From Alkalibacillus salilacus (GTDB lineage Bacteria > Bacillota > Bacilli > Bacillales > Alkalibacillaceae): 64,000 nucleotides of DNA. The notes beneath the pieces were generated by a model. It had not been told where the DNA came from. It ran no database searches and saw nothing but the letters and a program-made list of their open reading frames with translations. The first letter of the stretch is position 1. Each line of letters starts with the position of its first letter. Location: positions 17,094-81,093 of the forward strand of contig NZ_JAUSTQ010000011.1 of the NCBI RefSeq assembly GCF_030812915.1. Direction: 5' to 3'. Of the stretch, positions 32,242 to 44,285 are shown piece after piece. The translations under genes and the position numbers were made by a program.

Positions 32242-32272
32242 TTATCTTCCGAGAGTGTCTCTCGAAAGATAA
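32242..32272 (-). promoter_or_regulatory. Hairpin in the fusA-tuf spacer
   Basis: A 7-bp stem, one mismatch, then a 6-bp stem closed by a 3-nt loop (ttatctt-c-cgagag with ctctcg-a-aagataa). No T run follows, so it is not a normal terminator. It could be a processing or stability element that sets separate tuf mRNA levels. Confidence 0.6.
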
Positions 32273-32316
32273 CTCCTTACAATACCTTTTATAAGTGATT
32301 CGGGTTAAAAAATCAA

Positions 32317-34395
32317 TTATTCACCACTATTTTTCTTAATAATTTCTTCAGAAATTGATTTAGGAACTTCTTCATAGTGGCTGAAATGCATTGTGTACGT
32401 TCCACGACCTTGCGTGTTTGAACGTAGTGATGTCGCATAACCAAACATCTCTGAAAGCGGAACGAATGCATCTACAACTGATGCTGGGCCACGAGTACCC
32501 ATACCTTCTACGCGTCCACGGCGAGATGTGACATCACCCATGATATCACCCATGTATTCTTCTGGCACAACGATTTCTACTTTCATCATTGGCTCAAGAA
32601 GTACTGGTTTACATAGTCTCTTCGCTTCTTTAAGTGCCATTGATGCAGCAACCTTGAACGCTGTTTCGTTCGAGTCAACATCGTGGTATGAACCATCGAA
32701 TAGTGTTGCTTTTACATCAATTAATGGATATCCGGCTAATACACCGTTTTCCATTGTTTCTTGAATTCCTTGATCAACAGATGGGATGTATTCTTTCGGA
32801 ACGACACCACCAACGATTTTATCATGAAATTCATAGCCGCCGCCTTCTTCGTTTGGTTCGAATTTAACCCAAACGTGGCCATATTGTCCACGACCACCAG
32901 ACTGGCGTACGAACTTACCTTCAACTTCTGCAGAAGCGCGGAATGTTTCACGGTAAGCAACTTGTGGCGAACCAATATTAGCTTCTACCTTGAATTCTTG
33001 TTTCAAGCGGTCAACGATAACGTCTAAGTGAAGCTCACCCATACCATGGATAATCGTTTGACCTGTTTCTTCGTTAGTTTCAGTTTGGAATGTTGGATCC
33101 TCTTCTGCAAGCTTAGCTAAAGCAATACCCATTTTGTCTTGGTCTGCTTTTGATTTCGGTTCGATTGCAACAGCAATTACTGGATCAGGGAATTCCATTG
33201 ATTCAAGGATAACTAAATTTTTCTCATCACTTAGTGTATCTCCTGTTGCTGTATCTTTCAAACCGACACCGCCTGCAATGTCACCAGCGTATACTTCTGA
33301 AACTTCTTCACGGTGGTTCGCATGCATTTGTAGGATACGACCTACACGCTCACGTTTATCTTTCGTTGCGTTCTTAACGTAAGAACCACTCTTAAGTGTT
33401 CCTGAATAAACACGGAAGAATGTCAACTTACCAACGTAAGGGTCTGTCATAACCTTGAATGCTAGTGCTGAGAATGGCTCGTTGTCATCAGACTTACGAA
33501 CAACTTCTTCTTCAGTATCTGGTTTGAAACCTTCAATTGCTGGAACATCTAGTGGTGAAGGTAAATAATCAATTACAGCGTCTAATAGTAATTGAACACC
33601 TTTGTTCTTGAATGCTGAACCTACAAGTACTGGATAGAATTCAACGTCACAAGTTGCTTGACGGATCGCACTTTTTAGTTCTTCCGTTGTGAAATCTTCA
33701 CCTTCTAGATATTTCATCATTAGATCTTCATCTAATTCAGCAACTGCTTCGACTAATGAAGCACGATATTCATCTGCTTGTTCCTTATACTCGTCAGGAA
33801 TTTCTGTTGCGTAAGCACGCGTACCTAAATCATCTTCATAGAAATACGCTTGCATATTCACAAGGTCGATAATTCCTTCAAAGTTATCTTCAGCACCAAT
33901 TGGTAACTGAACTGGGTGTGCATTTGCACCTAAACGGTCTTTTAACGTACTTACAGAGTATAGGTAGTCAGCACCTACTTTGTCCATTTTGTTAATGAAA
34001 ACAACACGTGGAACTCCGTAAGTCGTCGCTTGTCGCCAAACAGTCTCTGTTTGTGGCTCAACACCTGACTGTGCGTCAAGTAAAGCAACCGAACCGTCTA
34101 GAACACGTAGCGAACGTTCAACTTCTACTGTGAAGTCGACGTGTCCTGGAGTATCGATAATATTAATACGATGGTCATTCCATTGGGCTGTTGTCGCCGC
34201 AGACGTGATTGTAATACCACGTTCTTGCTCTTGGCTCATCCAGTCCATTTGAGAAGCACCTTCGTGAGTCTCTCCCAGCTTATGAATACGTCCTGTATAA
34301 TACAAGATACGCTCAGTAGCTGTTGTTTTACCAGCATCGATGTGTGCCATAATTCCAATGTTACGATACTTGTCTAAGGAGAACTCTCTTGGCAT
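32317..34395 (-). CDS. fusA: Translation elongation factor G
   Basis: A 692-residue translocase GTPase. G1 AHIDAGKTT (17-25), DTPGHVDF and NKMD are intact, followed by domains II-V. GGAGACAT upstream. Operon rpsL-rpsG-fusA-tuf. Confidence 0.99.
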   Translation of the reverse strand: MPREFSLDKYRNIGIMAHIDAGKTTATERILYYTGRIHKLGETHEGASQMDWMSQEQERGITITSAATTAQWNDHRINIIDTPGHVDFTVEVERSLRVLDGSVALLDAQSGVEPQTETVWRQATTYGVPRVVFINKMDKVGADYLYSVSTLKDRLGANAHPVQLPIGAEDNFEGIIDLVNMQAYFYEDDLGTRAYATEIPDEYKEQADEYRASLVEAVAELDEDLMMKYLEGEDFTTEELKSAIRQATCDVEFYPVLVGSAFKNKGVQLLLDAVIDYLPSPLDVPAIEGFKPDTEEEVVRKSDDNEPFSALAFKVMTDPYVGKLTFFRVYSGTLKSGSYVKNATKDKRERVGRILQMHANHREEVSEVYAGDIAGGVGLKDTATGDTLSDEKNLVILESMEFPDPVIAVAIEPKSKADQDKMGIALAKLAEEDPTFQTETNEETGQTIIHGMGELHLDVIVDRLKQEFKVEANIGSPQVAYRETFRASAEVEGKFVRQSGGRGQYGHVWVKFEPNEEGGGYEFHDKIVGGVVPKEYIPSVDQGIQETMENGVLAGYPLIDVKATLFDGSYHDVDSNETAFKVAASMALKEAKRLCKPVLLEPMMKVEIVVPEEYMGDIMGDVTSRRGRVEGMGTRGPASVVDAFVPLSEMFGYATSLRSNTQGRGTYTMHFSHYEEVPKSISEEIIKKNSGE

Positions 34396-34436
34396 AATAA
34401 TGTCTCCTTCCTGTGATTGGATTTATAATTGATTGA

Positions 34437-34907
34437 TTACCAACGATAGTGAGCGAATGCTTTGTTCGCTTCTGCCATTTTATGCATTTCTTCACGGCGT
34501 CTAACCGCTGCACCTGTATTATTGGATGCATCTAAAATTTCATTCGCAAGACGTTCTTCCATCGTTTTCTCACCGCGTAAGCGAGCGTAGTTAACGATGA
34601 AACGAAGACCTAGTGCCTGACGACGTTCTGCACGAACCTCTACAGGTACTTGATAGTTGGAACCACCAACACGACGTGCGCGCACCTCAAGTACTGGCAT
34701 GACGTTTTTCATAGCTTCTTCAAATACGTCCATAGGATTTTGACCACTACGTTGTTCTACTAAGTCAAACGCAGCGTATAAGATTTTTTGTGCTGTACCT
34801 TTCTTACCATCAATCATGATTTGATTGATTAAACGAGTCACTAACTTAGAGTTGTGAATCGGATCAGGTATTACGTCTCTTTTTGGAACTGCACCTTTAC
34901 GTGACAT
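34437..34907 (-). CDS. rpsG: 30S ribosomal protein S7
   Basis: A 156-residue uS7 ([20 protein letters not shown], end [16 protein letters not shown]), primary binder of the 16S 3' domain. GGGAGG site upstream. Confidence 0.98.
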   Translation of the reverse strand: MSRKGAVPKRDVIPDPIHNSKLVTRLINQIMIDGKKGTAQKILYAAFDLVEQRSGQNPMDVFEEAMKNVMPVLEVRARRVGGSNYQVPVEVRAERRQALGLRFIVNYARLRGEKTMEERLANEILDASNNTGAAVRRREEMHKMAEANKAFAHYRW

Positions 34908-34942
34908 ATGTTAGCCTCCCTTCATTCATCATCTTTTACCAT

Positions 34943-35362
34943 TTATTTTTTAGCTTTAGGGCGTTTCGTACCATACTTAGAACGTCCTTGTTTACGTCCT
35001 TCAACACCTGCAGTGTCTAATGCACCGCGAACAATGTGATAACGGACACCTGGTAAGTCTTTAACACGTCCACCACGAATTAGAACAACACTGTGCTCTT
35101 GTAAGTTGTGGCCGATACCAGGGATGTAAGCTGTAACCTCAATTTGGTTTGATAAACGCACACGTGCATATTTACGAAGTGATGAGTTCGGCTTCTTCGG
35201 TGTCATTGTTGCAACACGTGTACACACACCACGTTTTTGAGGAGCAGGGTTATGCGTTTGACGATTCTTTTGAGAGTCGTAACCTTTGTTCAACGCTGGA
35301 GCGTCTGAACCTGCTCGTTTAGTCTTACGTCCTTTACGTACTAATTGATTAATAGTAGGCAT
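34943..35362 (-). CDS. rpsL: 30S ribosomal protein S12
   Basis: A 139-residue uS12. Start at 35362 ([13 protein letters not shown]) with GGGAGG 7-8 nt upstream; the longer frame is rejected. The two streptomycin-resistance lysines ([11 protein letters not shown] and RVKDLPG) are wild type. Confidence 0.98.
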   Translation of the reverse strand: MPTINQLVRKGRKTKRAGSDAPALNKGYDSQKNRQTHNPAPQKRGVCTRVATMTPKKPNSSLRKYARVRLSNQIEVTAYIPGIGHNLQEHSVVLIRGGRVKDLPGVRYHIVRGALDTAGVEGRKQGRSKYGTKRPKAKK

Positions 35363-35453
35363 TATATATCCTCCCTTCGATTTTTGTAATTCCACACATC
35401 CAGGTGGTTCATAAAAAGGCAAAAAAGAAACTTACATGCATCAGCATATAAAG

Positions 35454-35705
35454 TTACTTTGTTATTGCCACCGTCGCTGCATTTACATCGATCCCACTTG
35501 CTTGACCTAATTCTTTCATTGAATCTACTTCAATCACTGGGATTTGATGATTCTCAGCAACATCAACAATTTTATCTGTCACATGTCGCTCTGCATCAGT
35601 TGCAATCACGACTTCTAGTGCTTCGCCATGTTTAATAGCTTTTTGCACTTGTTTTGCTCCAATTTTTAAACGTTTTTGTGCCTTGACTACTTTTTCATAA
35701 GACAT
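35454..35705 (-). CDS. rplGB: L7Ae-family ribosomal protein (YbxF-like)
   Basis: An 83-residue L7Ae-type kink-turn RNA-binding protein (MSYEKVVKAQKRLKIGAKQV). In Bacillus the same gene (ybxF/rplGB) begins the str operon. GGAGGA precedes the start. First gene after the promoter at 35750-35778. Confidence 0.92.
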   Translation of the reverse strand: MSYEKVVKAQKRLKIGAKQVQKAIKHGEALEVVIATDAERHVTDKIVDVAENHQIPVIEVDSMKELGQASGIDVNAATVAITK

Positions 35706-35749
35706 CTTTCATCCTCCAAAGTAACAAGGTTAAATGAAGCACCTTTGAT

Positions 35750-35778
35750 ATATTATCACTGCATGACTATTGTGTCAA
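35750..35778 (-). promoter_or_regulatory. Promoter of the rplGB-rpsL-rpsG-fusA-tuf operon
   Basis: TTGACA (35773-35778), 17 nt, TAATAT (35750-35755) with an upstream TGA, so near-consensus plus extended -10. Confidence 0.85.
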
Positions 35779-35844
35779 CGAAAAATGTAGAAAAACATGG
35801 TGATTTTCAAATCAGGGTGCTACCAACCTGTTAGCATTTTCATT

Positions 35845-35883
35845 AAGATAAGAAGGGCATCGCGCCGTCCGGCGACGATGCCC
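35845..35883 (-). terminator. Terminator after rpoC
   Basis: A strong GC-rich hairpin (gggcatcg with cgatgccc, inner cgcc/ggcg) 16 nt past the rpoC stop, followed by a broken T tract (TTCTTATCTT). Confidence 0.8.
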
Positions 35884-35899
35884 ACCTTCATCTTACTAA

Positions 35900-38800
35900 T
35901 TATGATTCTGTTGTAACCTCTTCTGCTTGAACTTCTTCTACGTTTTCAACGTCTACATCAGGTTCATTTTTAACATGTTTAAGGTTTCTATAACGATCTA
36001 AACCTGTACCAGCAGGAACAAGCTTACCGATGATGACGTTTTCTTTCAGACCCATTAACTCGTCATACTTACCTTTGATTGCTGCGTCTGTTAGGACACG
36101 TGTTGTCTCCTGGAATGATGCAGCAGATAAGAACGAATCTGTTTCTAGTGATGCTTTCGTGATACCAAGGATAATTGGTTTCGCAACAGCAGGCTGGCCA
36201 CCTTGTACCAAGACATCGTGGTTCGCTTCTTTGAACTGTTGGAATTCCATTAATGATCCAGGTAGTAAGTCTGTATCACCAGCTTCAATCACACGTACTT
36301 TACGTAACATTTGTCTTACCATAACTTCGACGTGTTTGTCGCTGATTTCAACACCTTGCATGCGGTAAACTTTTTGTACTTCTTTAAGCAAGTACTCTTG
36401 AACACCTTGCAAGCCTTGAACATTGATTAATTCTTTCGGATCAATAGAACCTTCAACAAGTGCTTGACCTGGTTCTACAATGTCACCTTCTACTACTTTC
36501 ATGCGCGCATTGTACATTGTATTGTACTTACGTGTCTCAATCTGACCTTGAACAACGACTTCTTTCTTATCTTTGAACTCGTTGATCTCTGTAACCGTTC
36601 CGTGAATCTCACTGATCACCGCTTGACCTTTAGGGTTACGAGCTTCGAACACCTCTTGGATACGCGGTAGACCTTGTGTGATGTCATCACCAGCTACACC
36701 ACCAGTGTGGAAGGTACGCATTGTTAGCTGTGTACCAGGTTCACCGATTGATTGCGCTGCAATGATTCCAACCGCTTCACCAACATCCACCTGCTCACCT
36801 GTTGCCATGTTACGTCCATAACATTTCTTACAAGCGCCATGTGGCGTGTTACAAGTGAAGACTGAGCGGATTACAACTTCCTTAACACCGGATTCCACAA
36901 TTTCTTTAGCGATGTCTTCTGTGATTAGCTCATCACGTTTAACTAAGACGTCATTTGTTTCAGGGTGTTTCACTGAACGGAATGCTGTACGCCCTACAAG
37001 ACGGTCATAAAGCGGCACGATTGTTTCGCTACCTTCACTTAGTGTGCTAACTTCCATACCTCGGTCAGTTCCACAGTCATCTTCGCGGACAATTACGTCT
37101 TGCGCAACATCTACTAAACGACGTGTTAAGTAACCTGAGTCAGCAGTCTTAAGCGCGGTATCGGCAAGACCTTTACGAGCACCGTGTGTGGAAATAAAGT
37201 ATTCTAATACCGTTAAACCTTCACGGAAGTTCGATTTGATTGGCAGTTCGATGATTTTACCAGATGGGTTAGCCATTAGACCACGCATACCAGCTAACTG
37301 TGTGAAGTTAGAGGCGTTACCACGTGCACCAGAATCACTCATCATGTAGATTGGATTCAAGTTACCTAATGCGCCTAATAGACGATCTTGAATATCGTCT
37401 TTCGCATCTGTCCAAACCGAAACAACACGATCATAACGTTCGTTTTCTGTGATTAAACCACGACGGAACTGCTTCGTGACGTTATCAACTTTCTCCTGTG
37501 CATCATCAATAATTTGTTGTTTTTCATCTAATACAACGATGTCAGAAACACCAATTGTGATACCTGCTTTGGTTGAGTATTTGAACCCTAAGTCTTTCAT
37601 ACGGTCAAGCATTTTCGATGTTTCTGAAAGCTTGTAGTATTTGAAGACTTCAGCGATGATATCACCCAAGATGCCCTTCTTGAATGGTAGTACTAAATCA
37701 CGTGATTGCAGTACTTCTCTTGCATCTTCTGTTGGGTCAATGAAATATTGATCTGGCGTTTCTACTTCTAAGTTAGAAGCTGTCGGTTCATTCATGTAAG
37801 GGAATGAATCCGGCAAGATTTCGTTGAAGATAATCTTACCAACAGTTGTCAATAACACTTTACGATTTTGCTCTTCCGTAAATTGCGGTTTATTTAATGC
37901 ACCGGCATAAACACCAATACGGCTGTGTAAATGCACATATCCATTATCATACGCTGTTAATGCTTCAGCAGGTGTTGAGAAAACTTTACCTTCATTAAGA
38001 GCATTTTCGCGCTCTAATGTTAAATAATAGTTACCTAATACCATGTCTTGTGATGGTGTAACTACTGGCTTACCATCTTTCGGGTTCAAGATGTTTTGTG
38101 CTGCAAGCATTAGTACGCGTGCTTCTGCTTGTGCTTCTTGTGAAAGCGGAACGTGTACCGCCATTTGGTCACCGTCAAAGTCAGCATTATAAGCTGTACA
38201 AGCGAGTGGGTGTAAACGAATCGCACGCCCCTCAACAAGCACTGGCTCGAATGATTGAATACCTAAACGGTGCAATGTTGGTGCACGGTTTAACATAACA
38301 GGGTGATCTTTAATCACATCTTCAAGTACATCCCAGATTTCTGGGCGTAAACGTTCAATGTTTCGCTTAGCTGATTTAATATTATGCGCTAAACCACGGT
38401 CAACAAGTTCACGCATGACGAATGGTTTGAATAATTCAATCGCCATTTCTTTAGGTAAACCACATTGATACATCTTCAAGTTCGGTCCAACAACGATAAC
38501 TGAACGACCTGAATAGTCAACACGCTTACCAAGTAAGTTTTGACGGAAACGACCTTGCTTACCTTTCAGCATGTGTGAAAGTGATTTAAGCGGACGGTTT
38601 CCTGGTCCTGTTACTGGACGACCACGACGACCATTATCGATTAGTGCGTCAACTGATTCCTGTAACATACGTTTCTCGTTTTGCACGATAATCGTTGGTG
38701 CACCTAAATCTAATAAGCGCTTCAAACGATTGTTACGGTTAATCACACGACGATAAAGATCATTTAAGTCTGATGTCGCAAAACGACCTCCGTCTAGTTG

Positions 38801-39526
38801 AACCATCGGACGTAATTCTGGTGGGATGATTGGTAAAACATCTAATACCATCCAAGCTGGATCATTTCCTGAGTTACGGAATGATTCAAGCACTTCTAGC
38901 CGCTTAATCGCACGTGTACGGCGCTGGCCTTGCGCTGTTTTCAACTCTTCCTTTAACTCATCTACTTCAGATTCTAAATCAACACTATGAAGTAGTTTAC
39001 GAATTGCTTCTGCACCCATATGAGCTTGGAAAGACTTGCCGTATTTATCGTAATAAGCACGGTACTCTTTCTCAGAAAGCAATTGTTTCTTTTCAAGCGG
39101 GGTGTTACCCGGTTCTGTCACAATATACGAAGCGAAATAAATCACTTCTTCTAAAGCACGAGGTGACAGATCAAGAACTAAGCCCATACGGCTCGGAATG
39201 CCTTTGAAATACCAGATGTGAGAGACAGGGGCAGCTAATTCAAGATGCCCCATACGCTCACGTCGAACAGTCGCTTTTGTTACTTCAACGCCACAACGGT
39301 CACAAACAATGCCTTTATAGCGAACGCGTTTGTATTTTCCACAGTGACACTCCCAATCTTTTGTTGGGCCAAAGATTCTTTCGCAGAAAAGACCGTCTTT
39401 CTCTGGCTTCAATGTACGGTAGTTAATCGTTTCTGGCTTTTTAACTTCTCCGTAAGACCATGCACGAATTTTCTCCGATGCCGCTAAACCAATTTTCATA
39501 TACTCAAATTTATTTACATCGATCAA
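35900..39526 (-). CDS. rpoC: RNA polymerase beta' subunit
   Basis: A 1208-residue beta' with the zinc-binding N-terminus ([22 protein letters not shown]), the catalytic NADFDGDQ (447-454) and the C-terminal trigger-loop region. Start is TTG at 39526, 8 nt after GGGAGG, giving [13 protein letters not shown] like relatives; the ATG at 39544 precedes the site. It lies 46 nt after rpoB. Confidence 0.98.
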   Translation of the reverse strand: MIDVNKFEYMKIGLAASEKIRAWSYGEVKKPETINYRTLKPEKDGLFCERIFGPTKDWECHCGKYKRVRYKGIVCDRCGVEVTKATVRRERMGHLELAAPVSHIWYFKGIPSRMGLVLDLSPRALEEVIYFASYIVTEPGNTPLEKKQLLSEKEYRAYYDKYGKSFQAHMGAEAIRKLLHSVDLESEVDELKEELKTAQGQRRTRAIKRLEVLESFRNSGNDPAWMVLDVLPIIPPELRPMVQLDGGRFATSDLNDLYRRVINRNNRLKRLLDLGAPTIIVQNEKRMLQESVDALIDNGRRGRPVTGPGNRPLKSLSHMLKGKQGRFRQNLLGKRVDYSGRSVIVVGPNLKMYQCGLPKEMAIELFKPFVMRELVDRGLAHNIKSAKRNIERLRPEIWDVLEDVIKDHPVMLNRAPTLHRLGIQSFEPVLVEGRAIRLHPLACTAYNADFDGDQMAVHVPLSQEAQAEARVLMLAAQNILNPKDGKPVVTPSQDMVLGNYYLTLERENALNEGKVFSTPAEALTAYDNGYVHLHSRIGVYAGALNKPQFTEEQNRKVLLTTVGKIIFNEILPDSFPYMNEPTASNLEVETPDQYFIDPTEDAREVLQSRDLVLPFKKGILGDIIAEVFKYYKLSETSKMLDRMKDLGFKYSTKAGITIGVSDIVVLDEKQQIIDDAQEKVDNVTKQFRRGLITENERYDRVVSVWTDAKDDIQDRLLGALGNLNPIYMMSDSGARGNASNFTQLAGMRGLMANPSGKIIELPIKSNFREGLTVLEYFISTHGARKGLADTALKTADSGYLTRRLVDVAQDVIVREDDCGTDRGMEVSTLSEGSETIVPLYDRLVGRTAFRSVKHPETNDVLVKRDELITEDIAKEIVESGVKEVVIRSVFTCNTPHGACKKCYGRNMATGEQVDVGEAVGIIAAQSIGEPGTQLTMRTFHTGGVAGDDITQGLPRIQEVFEARNPKGQAVISEIHGTVTEINEFKDKKEVVVQGQIETRKYNTMYNARMKVVEGDIVEPGQALVEGSIDPKELINVQGLQGVQEYLLKEVQKVYRMQGVEISDKHVEVMVRQMLRKVRVIEAGDTDLLPGSLMEFQQFKEANHDVLVQGGQPAVAKPIILGITKASLETDSFLSAASFQETTRVLTDAAIKGKYDELMGLKENVIIGKLVPAGTGLDRYRNLKHVKNEPDVDVENVEEVQAEEVTTES

Positions 39527-39572
39527 GGAGACTACCTCCCTCATTTTTTCGAACAGTTAATTGATAGAACAA

Positions 39573-42500
39573 TTATTCAGCCGACTCCTCTGGCTCATGA
39601 CGTTCTATATTGACGTTTAATTGATCAGTCGATTGATCATCTTCTTCTAAATCTCGCATATCGATTTCCGTTTCATCATCCGTTAACATTTTCACATCCA
39701 TACCAAGACTTTGCAGTTCCTTGATTAAGACGCGGAATGATTCTGGAACACCTGGTTCAGGTAAGTTCTCACCTTTGACGATTGCTTCGTACGTCTTAAC
39801 GCGTCCGACCACATCGTCAGACTTAACGGTTAAGAGCTCTTGAAGTGTGTACGCTGCACCATATGCTTCGAGAGCCCAAACTTCCATCTCACCGAAACGC
39901 TGACCACCAAACTGGGCTTTACCACCAAGTGGTTGTTGTGTAACAAGTGAATATGGTCCAGTCGAACGAGCGTGTAGTTTGTCGTCAACCATGTGTTCAA
40001 GCTTAATCATATACATGACACCAACAGAAACACGGTTATCGAATGCATCGCCAGTACGACCATCATAAAGAACGGACTTACCATCACGAGCTAAACCAGC
40101 TTCTTCCATCGTTTCCCAAACATCTTCTTCGTTTGCACCATCAAAGACAGGTGATGCCACGTTGATATTTAATTCACGAGCTGCCATACCGAGGTGTAAT
40201 TCTAACACCTGTCCGATATTCATACGAGACGGAACACCTAATGGGTTAAGCATGACATCTACTGGCGTACCATCTGGTAGGAATGGCATATCTTCTTCCG
40301 GTAAAATACGCGAGATAACACCCTTGTTACCGTGACGACCTGCCATCTTGTCACCTTCAGAAATACGGCGCTTTTGAACAATATAAACACGAACAAGTTT
40401 GTTAACGCCTGGTGATAATTCGTCACCATCAACACGATTGAACACTTTTACGTCGTGTACAATACCGCCACCACCGTGCGGTACGCGTAGAGATGTATCA
40501 CGAACTTCACGAGCTTTTTCACCGAAAATAGCGTGAAGTAGACGCTCTTCAGATGATAATTCTGTCATACCTTTTGGCGTAACTTTACCGACTAGAATGT
40601 CACCATCTGTTACTTCAGCACCAACGCGGATAATTCCACTCTCATCTAAGTCTTTCAGAGCATCTTCACCAACATTAGGAATGTCGCGCGTAATCTCTTC
40701 AGGACCTAGTTTCGTGTCACGCGCTTCCGATTCGAACTCTTCAATATGAATCGATGTGAACACGTCGTCTTTAACCAGACGGTCGCTCATAATAACGGCG
40801 TCCTCATAGTTGTAACCATCCCAAGTCATAAAGGCAACTAATGCATTACGACCTAAAGCTAGTTCTCCGCGATCCATTGACGGTCCATCAGCGATCACTT
40901 CACCTTTTTCCAAGCGATCACCTTTAGAAACGATTGGACGTTGGTTATAACAAGAACCTTGGTTAGAACGGATGAATTTTTGGAAACGGTAGCGATCTAA
41001 ATCGCCTTCTACTTCCTTACCATCAACTGTTTCAATTCGACGAACATGAACTTCTTTTGCTTCAACTTTCTCTACAACACCTTCGTGTTGGCAAACAATT
41101 GCTGCACCTGAGTCTTTACCAGATACATACTCCATACCTGTACCAACTGTTGGTGATTCAGGATCAACCAAAGGTACAGCCTGACGCTGCATGTTCGCAC
41201 CCATTAAGGCACGGTTAGAGTCATCATTTTCTAAGAATGGAATACATGCTGTCGCTGCAGAAACAACCTGCTTCGGTGATACGTCCATGTAGTCAATCTG
41301 TTCACGCTTAACAACGATGTTTTCACCACGGAAACGAGCAATAACTTCTTCATCCGCGAAAGTACCGTCTTCATTCAATGTTGCGTTTGCCTGAGCAACA
41401 ATGTAGTTATCTTCTTCGTCTGCTGTTAAGTAATCGGTGTGACCCGTTACTTTACCTGTTTCTGGGTCAACACGGCGGTATGGCGTCTCAATGAAACCAA
41501 ATGGATTCACTTTGGCATAGGATGAAAGTGAGTTGATCAGACCGATGTTTGGCCCTTCTGGTGTTTCAATTGGACACATACGACCGTAGTGCGAGTAGTG
41601 AACGTCACGGACTTCCATACCAGCACGTTCACGTGTTAAACCACCTGGCCCTAAAGCTGATAAACGGCGTTTGTGTGTCAGTTCAGCTAGTGGGTTCGTT
41701 TGGTACATGAATTGTGATAACTGCGAACTACCAAAGAACTCTTTAATAGATGCAATAACCGGTCGAATATTGATTAACTGTTGCGGCGTAATGGACTCTG
41801 TATCTTGAATAGACATACGTTCACGAATGACACGCTCCATACGAGACAAGCCAATACGGAATTGGTTTTGCAATAATTCACCTACAGAACGTAAACGACG
41901 ATTACCTAAGTGGTCAATATCGTCTGTTTTACCAACTGTGTGCAACAAGTTAAAGAAGTAACTGATTGATGCTACAATGTCTGAATAAGTGATATGTTTA
42001 AGTTCATCATCAACAATACCATTACCAATGACATTAATTGTTTTCTCGCCATCTGGATCAGTCGGATCAACGATTTTAACTGATTGGATTTTCACAGGAT
42101 CTTCTAACACACCGTCTTGTGGTTCTAAAACCTGCTCTCCAACGGCATCTTCTTCTTTTTCTAGATAAGGAATGATCTTATCTAATAAACGACGGTTCAG
42201 TTTATCGCCTTTTCGAGCGATCACTTCACCTGTTTCTTCGTCGGCAATTGTTTCTGCTAACGTCTGATTAAACAAGCGATCTTTAATTTGAAGTTTCTTA
42301 TTCATTTTGTAACGACCGACACGGGCTAAATCATAACGTTTCGGGTCGAAAAAGCGGGAATAAAGCAAGCTTTTTGCGTTCTCTGCTGTCGGTGGTTCAC
42401 CCGGGCGTAACCGTTCGTAAATTTCGATCAGTGCTTTTTCACTATCTTCTGTGTTGTCTTTTTCTAAGGTGTTACGAATAAACTCGTTATCACCTAATAA

Positions 42501-43127
42501 ATTAATAATCTCTTCATCAGAGCTAAAACCTAAAGCACGTAACAACACGGTGATTGGCAATTTACGTGTCCGGTCAATACGCACATGAACAACGTCTTTA
42601 GCATCAGTTTCAAATTCTAACCAAGCACCTCGGCTCGGAATAACTGTTGCCGTGTAACCTTTCTTGCCGTTCTTGTCAATTTTGTCGCTGAAATAAACAC
42701 CTGGTGAACGAACAAGTTGAGATACAATAACACGTTCAGCACCATTAATAATGAACGTACCTGTGTCTGTCATTAATGGGAAATCACCCATGAAGACTTC
42801 TTGTTCTTTCACTTCACCTGTTTCTTTGTTTAACAAGCGAACTTTCACACGTAACGGCGCATTGTACGTTACGTCACGTTCTTTTGCATCATTGACCGAA
42901 TACTTCGGTTCACCTAATGAGTAATCCACAAACTCTAATGAGAGGTTACCAGTGAAATCTTCTACTGGTGAAATGTCAGCAAACATTTCTTTTAACCCTT
43001 CATCTAAAAACCATTGATACGAAGCGGTTTGAATCTCGATTAAGTTCGGTAATTCTTGCACTTCGCTAATTCGCGCGTAGCTTCTACGCTGGCGGTGTCG
43101 ACCATATTGAACTAGTTGACCTGTCAA
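39573..43127 (-). CDS. rpoB: RNA polymerase beta subunit, rifampicin-site Asp-to-Tyr
   Basis: An 1184-residue beta subunit. Start is TTG at 43127 ([20 protein letters not shown]), as in B. subtilis, with GAGGGGTGA upstream; the GTG at 43136 is too close. Rifampicin cluster I reads [20 protein letters not shown]: Tyr475 (codon TAC, 41703-41705) replaces the near-universal Asp equivalent to E. coli Asp516. The His (526) and Ser (531) equivalents are unchanged. All other conserved regions look normal. A long structured leader precedes the gene. Confidence 0.98.
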   Translation of the reverse strand: MTGQLVQYGRHRQRRSYARISEVQELPNLIEIQTASYQWFLDEGLKEMFADISPVEDFTGNLSLEFVDYSLGEPKYSVNDAKERDVTYNAPLRVKVRLLNKETGEVKEQEVFMGDFPLMTDTGTFIINGAERVIVSQLVRSPGVYFSDKIDKNGKKGYTATVIPSRGAWLEFETDAKDVVHVRIDRTRKLPITVLLRALGFSSDEEIINLLGDNEFIRNTLEKDNTEDSEKALIEIYERLRPGEPPTAENAKSLLYSRFFDPKRYDLARVGRYKMNKKLQIKDRLFNQTLAETIADEETGEVIARKGDKLNRRLLDKIIPYLEKEEDAVGEQVLEPQDGVLEDPVKIQSVKIVDPTDPDGEKTINVIGNGIVDDELKHITYSDIVASISYFFNLLHTVGKTDDIDHLGNRRLRSVGELLQNQFRIGLSRMERVIRERMSIQDTESITPQQLINIRPVIASIKEFFGSSQLSQFMYQTNPLAELTHKRRLSALGPGGLTRERAGMEVRDVHYSHYGRMCPIETPEGPNIGLINSLSSYAKVNPFGFIETPYRRVDPETGKVTGHTDYLTADEEDNYIVAQANATLNEDGTFADEEVIARFRGENIVVKREQIDYMDVSPKQVVSAATACIPFLENDDSNRALMGANMQRQAVPLVDPESPTVGTGMEYVSGKDSGAAIVCQHEGVVEKVEAKEVHVRRIETVDGKEVEGDLDRYRFQKFIRSNQGSCYNQRPIVSKGDRLEKGEVIADGPSMDRGELALGRNALVAFMTWDGYNYEDAVIMSDRLVKDDVFTSIHIEEFESEARDTKLGPEEITRDIPNVGEDALKDLDESGIIRVGAEVTDGDILVGKVTPKGMTELSSEERLLHAIFGEKAREVRDTSLRVPHGGGGIVHDVKVFNRVDGDELSPGVNKLVRVYIVQKRRISEGDKMAGRHGNKGVISRILPEEDMPFLPDGTPVDVMLNPLGVPSRMNIGQVLELHLGMAARELNINVASPVFDGANEEDVWETMEEAGLARDGKSVLYDGRTGDAFDNRVSVGVMYMIKLEHMVDDKLHARSTGPYSLVTQQPLGGKAQFGGQRFGEMEVWALEAYGAAYTLQELLTVKSDDVVGRVKTYEAIVKGENLPEPGVPESFRVLIKELQSLGMDVKMLTDDETEIDMRDLEEDDQSTDQLNVNIERHEPEESAE

Positions 43128-43162
43128 CTGCTTCACCCCTCAAACAACCAAATATTTAAAAC

Positions 43163-43194
43163 AAAAAACCGTCCGACATTTAGGCATGCCGAAC
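43163..43194 (-). terminator. Terminator-like hairpin in the rpoB leader (attenuator candidate)
   Basis: On the minus strand GTTCGGCA (43187-43194) pairs with TGTCGGAC (43171-43178, two G-U pairs), followed by GG and T6 (43163-43168). It lies about 35 nt before the rpoB start, inside the transcript from the promoter at 43464-43492. Confidence 0.65.
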
Positions 43195-43230
43195 TTGCTT
43201 GATCCACATCGTTTCACAAGCCTATATAAC

Positions 43231-43350
43231 AACATTTGTATGGTTTACAAATGTTATATCTAACTTTTTTCAAAGGATATACAATTCATCGAAAACATGA
43301 TAAACTATATATCTATAAACGAGCATGTAACCATTATCGGTTTAACGTGC
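43231..43350 (-). promoter_or_regulatory. Structured part of the rpoB leader
   Basis: Within the roughly 330-nt leader, AACATTTGT/ACAAATGTT forms a perfect 9-bp hairpin (43231-43255), flanked by ATATAAC/GTTATAT. Further upstream in the RNA, GAGCACGT and ACATGCTC (about 43320-43350) enclose a second stem with AACC/GGTT. These stems could compete with, or set up, the terminator at 43163. Confidence 0.5.
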
Positions 43351-43463
43351 TCAGTTTATACCTCAAAACGGCTCTAATTCACTTATCTACAACTCTTTGT
43401 TAATATTTTTTAGAAAGTATGAAAAATAACTTGACAAAGTTTTGTATCTAGTGGCATTTTTTA

Positions 43464-43492
43464 ATGATATCACAAGGCTACAAGCTAGTCAA
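43464..43492 (-). promoter_or_regulatory. rpoBC promoter
   Basis: TTGACT (43487-43492), 17 nt, TATCAT (43464-43469) with TGA upstream. The -35 overlaps the end of the rsmC-like gene. Confidence 0.75.
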
Positions 43493-44090
43493 TTTTAATT
43501 GACTTTAAAACATAATAACCTTTATCCCGTTTTATAACGTCAACATTCCCGAAAACATCCTCCATTTTCTTTTTTAACGAAGGAGCTCCTTGCTTCTTTT
43601 GTACAACTAACCACAATTCACCCTGCTGAATGAGACACCTAAAACTTTGATCAACAATATCAAAAACAACCGCTTTCCCTGCTCGAAATGGCGGGTTCGT
43701 GATAATAGCTGAATATTCATAAGTTGAAAGGTCTGTCAGTCGATCATTGACGAAAGCATTAGCTTCTTTAACTTGATTCTCTTGGATATTTTTTTGTGCT
43801 AATTGAATCGCGCGCTCATTAATATCCACCATGTCAACGCTAAAACCCTCATGTTGTTTAGCAATGGTGATGCCAATCGGACCATAACCACACCCAACAT
43901 CCAAAACACGCCCCGATTCATTCGGTATCGAAAAATGTTCTAGTAAAACACGCGTGCCGTAATCAATTTGTTTCTTGGAAAAAACACCATCATCCGTATG
44001 GAAAATTAAATTTATATCGTTGATTTTTGTCTGAAATTGGGACGGATGGCTTTCGCTTTGGGGGCTATTCGTAAAATATTGTTCACTCAC
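43485..44090 (-). CDS. Class I SAM-dependent methyltransferase, RsmC-like
   Basis: A 201-residue methyltransferase with motif I VLDVGCGYGPIGI and the NPPF motif (ITNPPFRAGKA) typical of guanine-N2 rRNA methyltransferases. The Bacillus equivalent is YbxB at the same place between rplL and rpoB. It is the single-domain form, shorter than E. coli RsmC. Start is GTG (44090) after AAGGTGA. The exact rRNA target is inferred, not shown. Confidence 0.88.
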   Translation of the reverse strand: MSEQYFTNSPQSESHPSQFQTKINDINLIFHTDDGVFSKKQIDYGTRVLLEHFSIPNESGRVLDVGCGYGPIGITIAKQHEGFSVDMVDINERAIQLAQKNIQENQVKEANAFVNDRLTDLSTYEYSAIITNPPFRAGKAVVFDIVDQSFRCLIQQGELWLVVQKKQGAPSLKKKMEDVFGNVDVIKRDKGYYVLKSIKID

Positions 44091-44153
44091 AATCTCACCT
44101 TCTCGCTAACTCGATCATTATTAGTTGGGGAATTGTAAATTATATGTTGATTC

Positions 44154-44204
44154 AATAAGAAAAACTGAGCTTCCGCCAAAAAGGATCTAGCGAAAGCTTA
44201 GTTT
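44154..44204 (-). terminator. Second terminator downstream of rplL
   Basis: A 14-bp stem with G-U pairs, aactgagcttccgc (44163-44176) and gcgaaagcttagtt (44190-44203), followed by a T-rich tail on the minus strand. It works in tandem with 44232-44270 and lies before the rsmC-like gene. Confidence 0.75.
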
Positions 44205-44231
44205 TAGTGCTTTTAAGAACATTAACTTAAA

Positions 44232-44270
44232 CAAACATAAGCTCGCTGATAGATTGGTCAGCGAGCTTAT
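44232..44270 (-). terminator. Terminator after rplL
   Basis: A perfect 13-bp stem (ataagctcgctga/tcagcgagcttat) with an 8-nt loop, then TGTTTGTTT, 16 nt after the rplL stop. Confidence 0.85.
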
Positions 44271-44285
44271 TTAACTTAATGACTA

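Noticed and set aside
35170..35340. Streptomycin-resistance change in S12
   Set aside because: Both critical lysine regions (KKPNS, RVKDLPG) are wild type.
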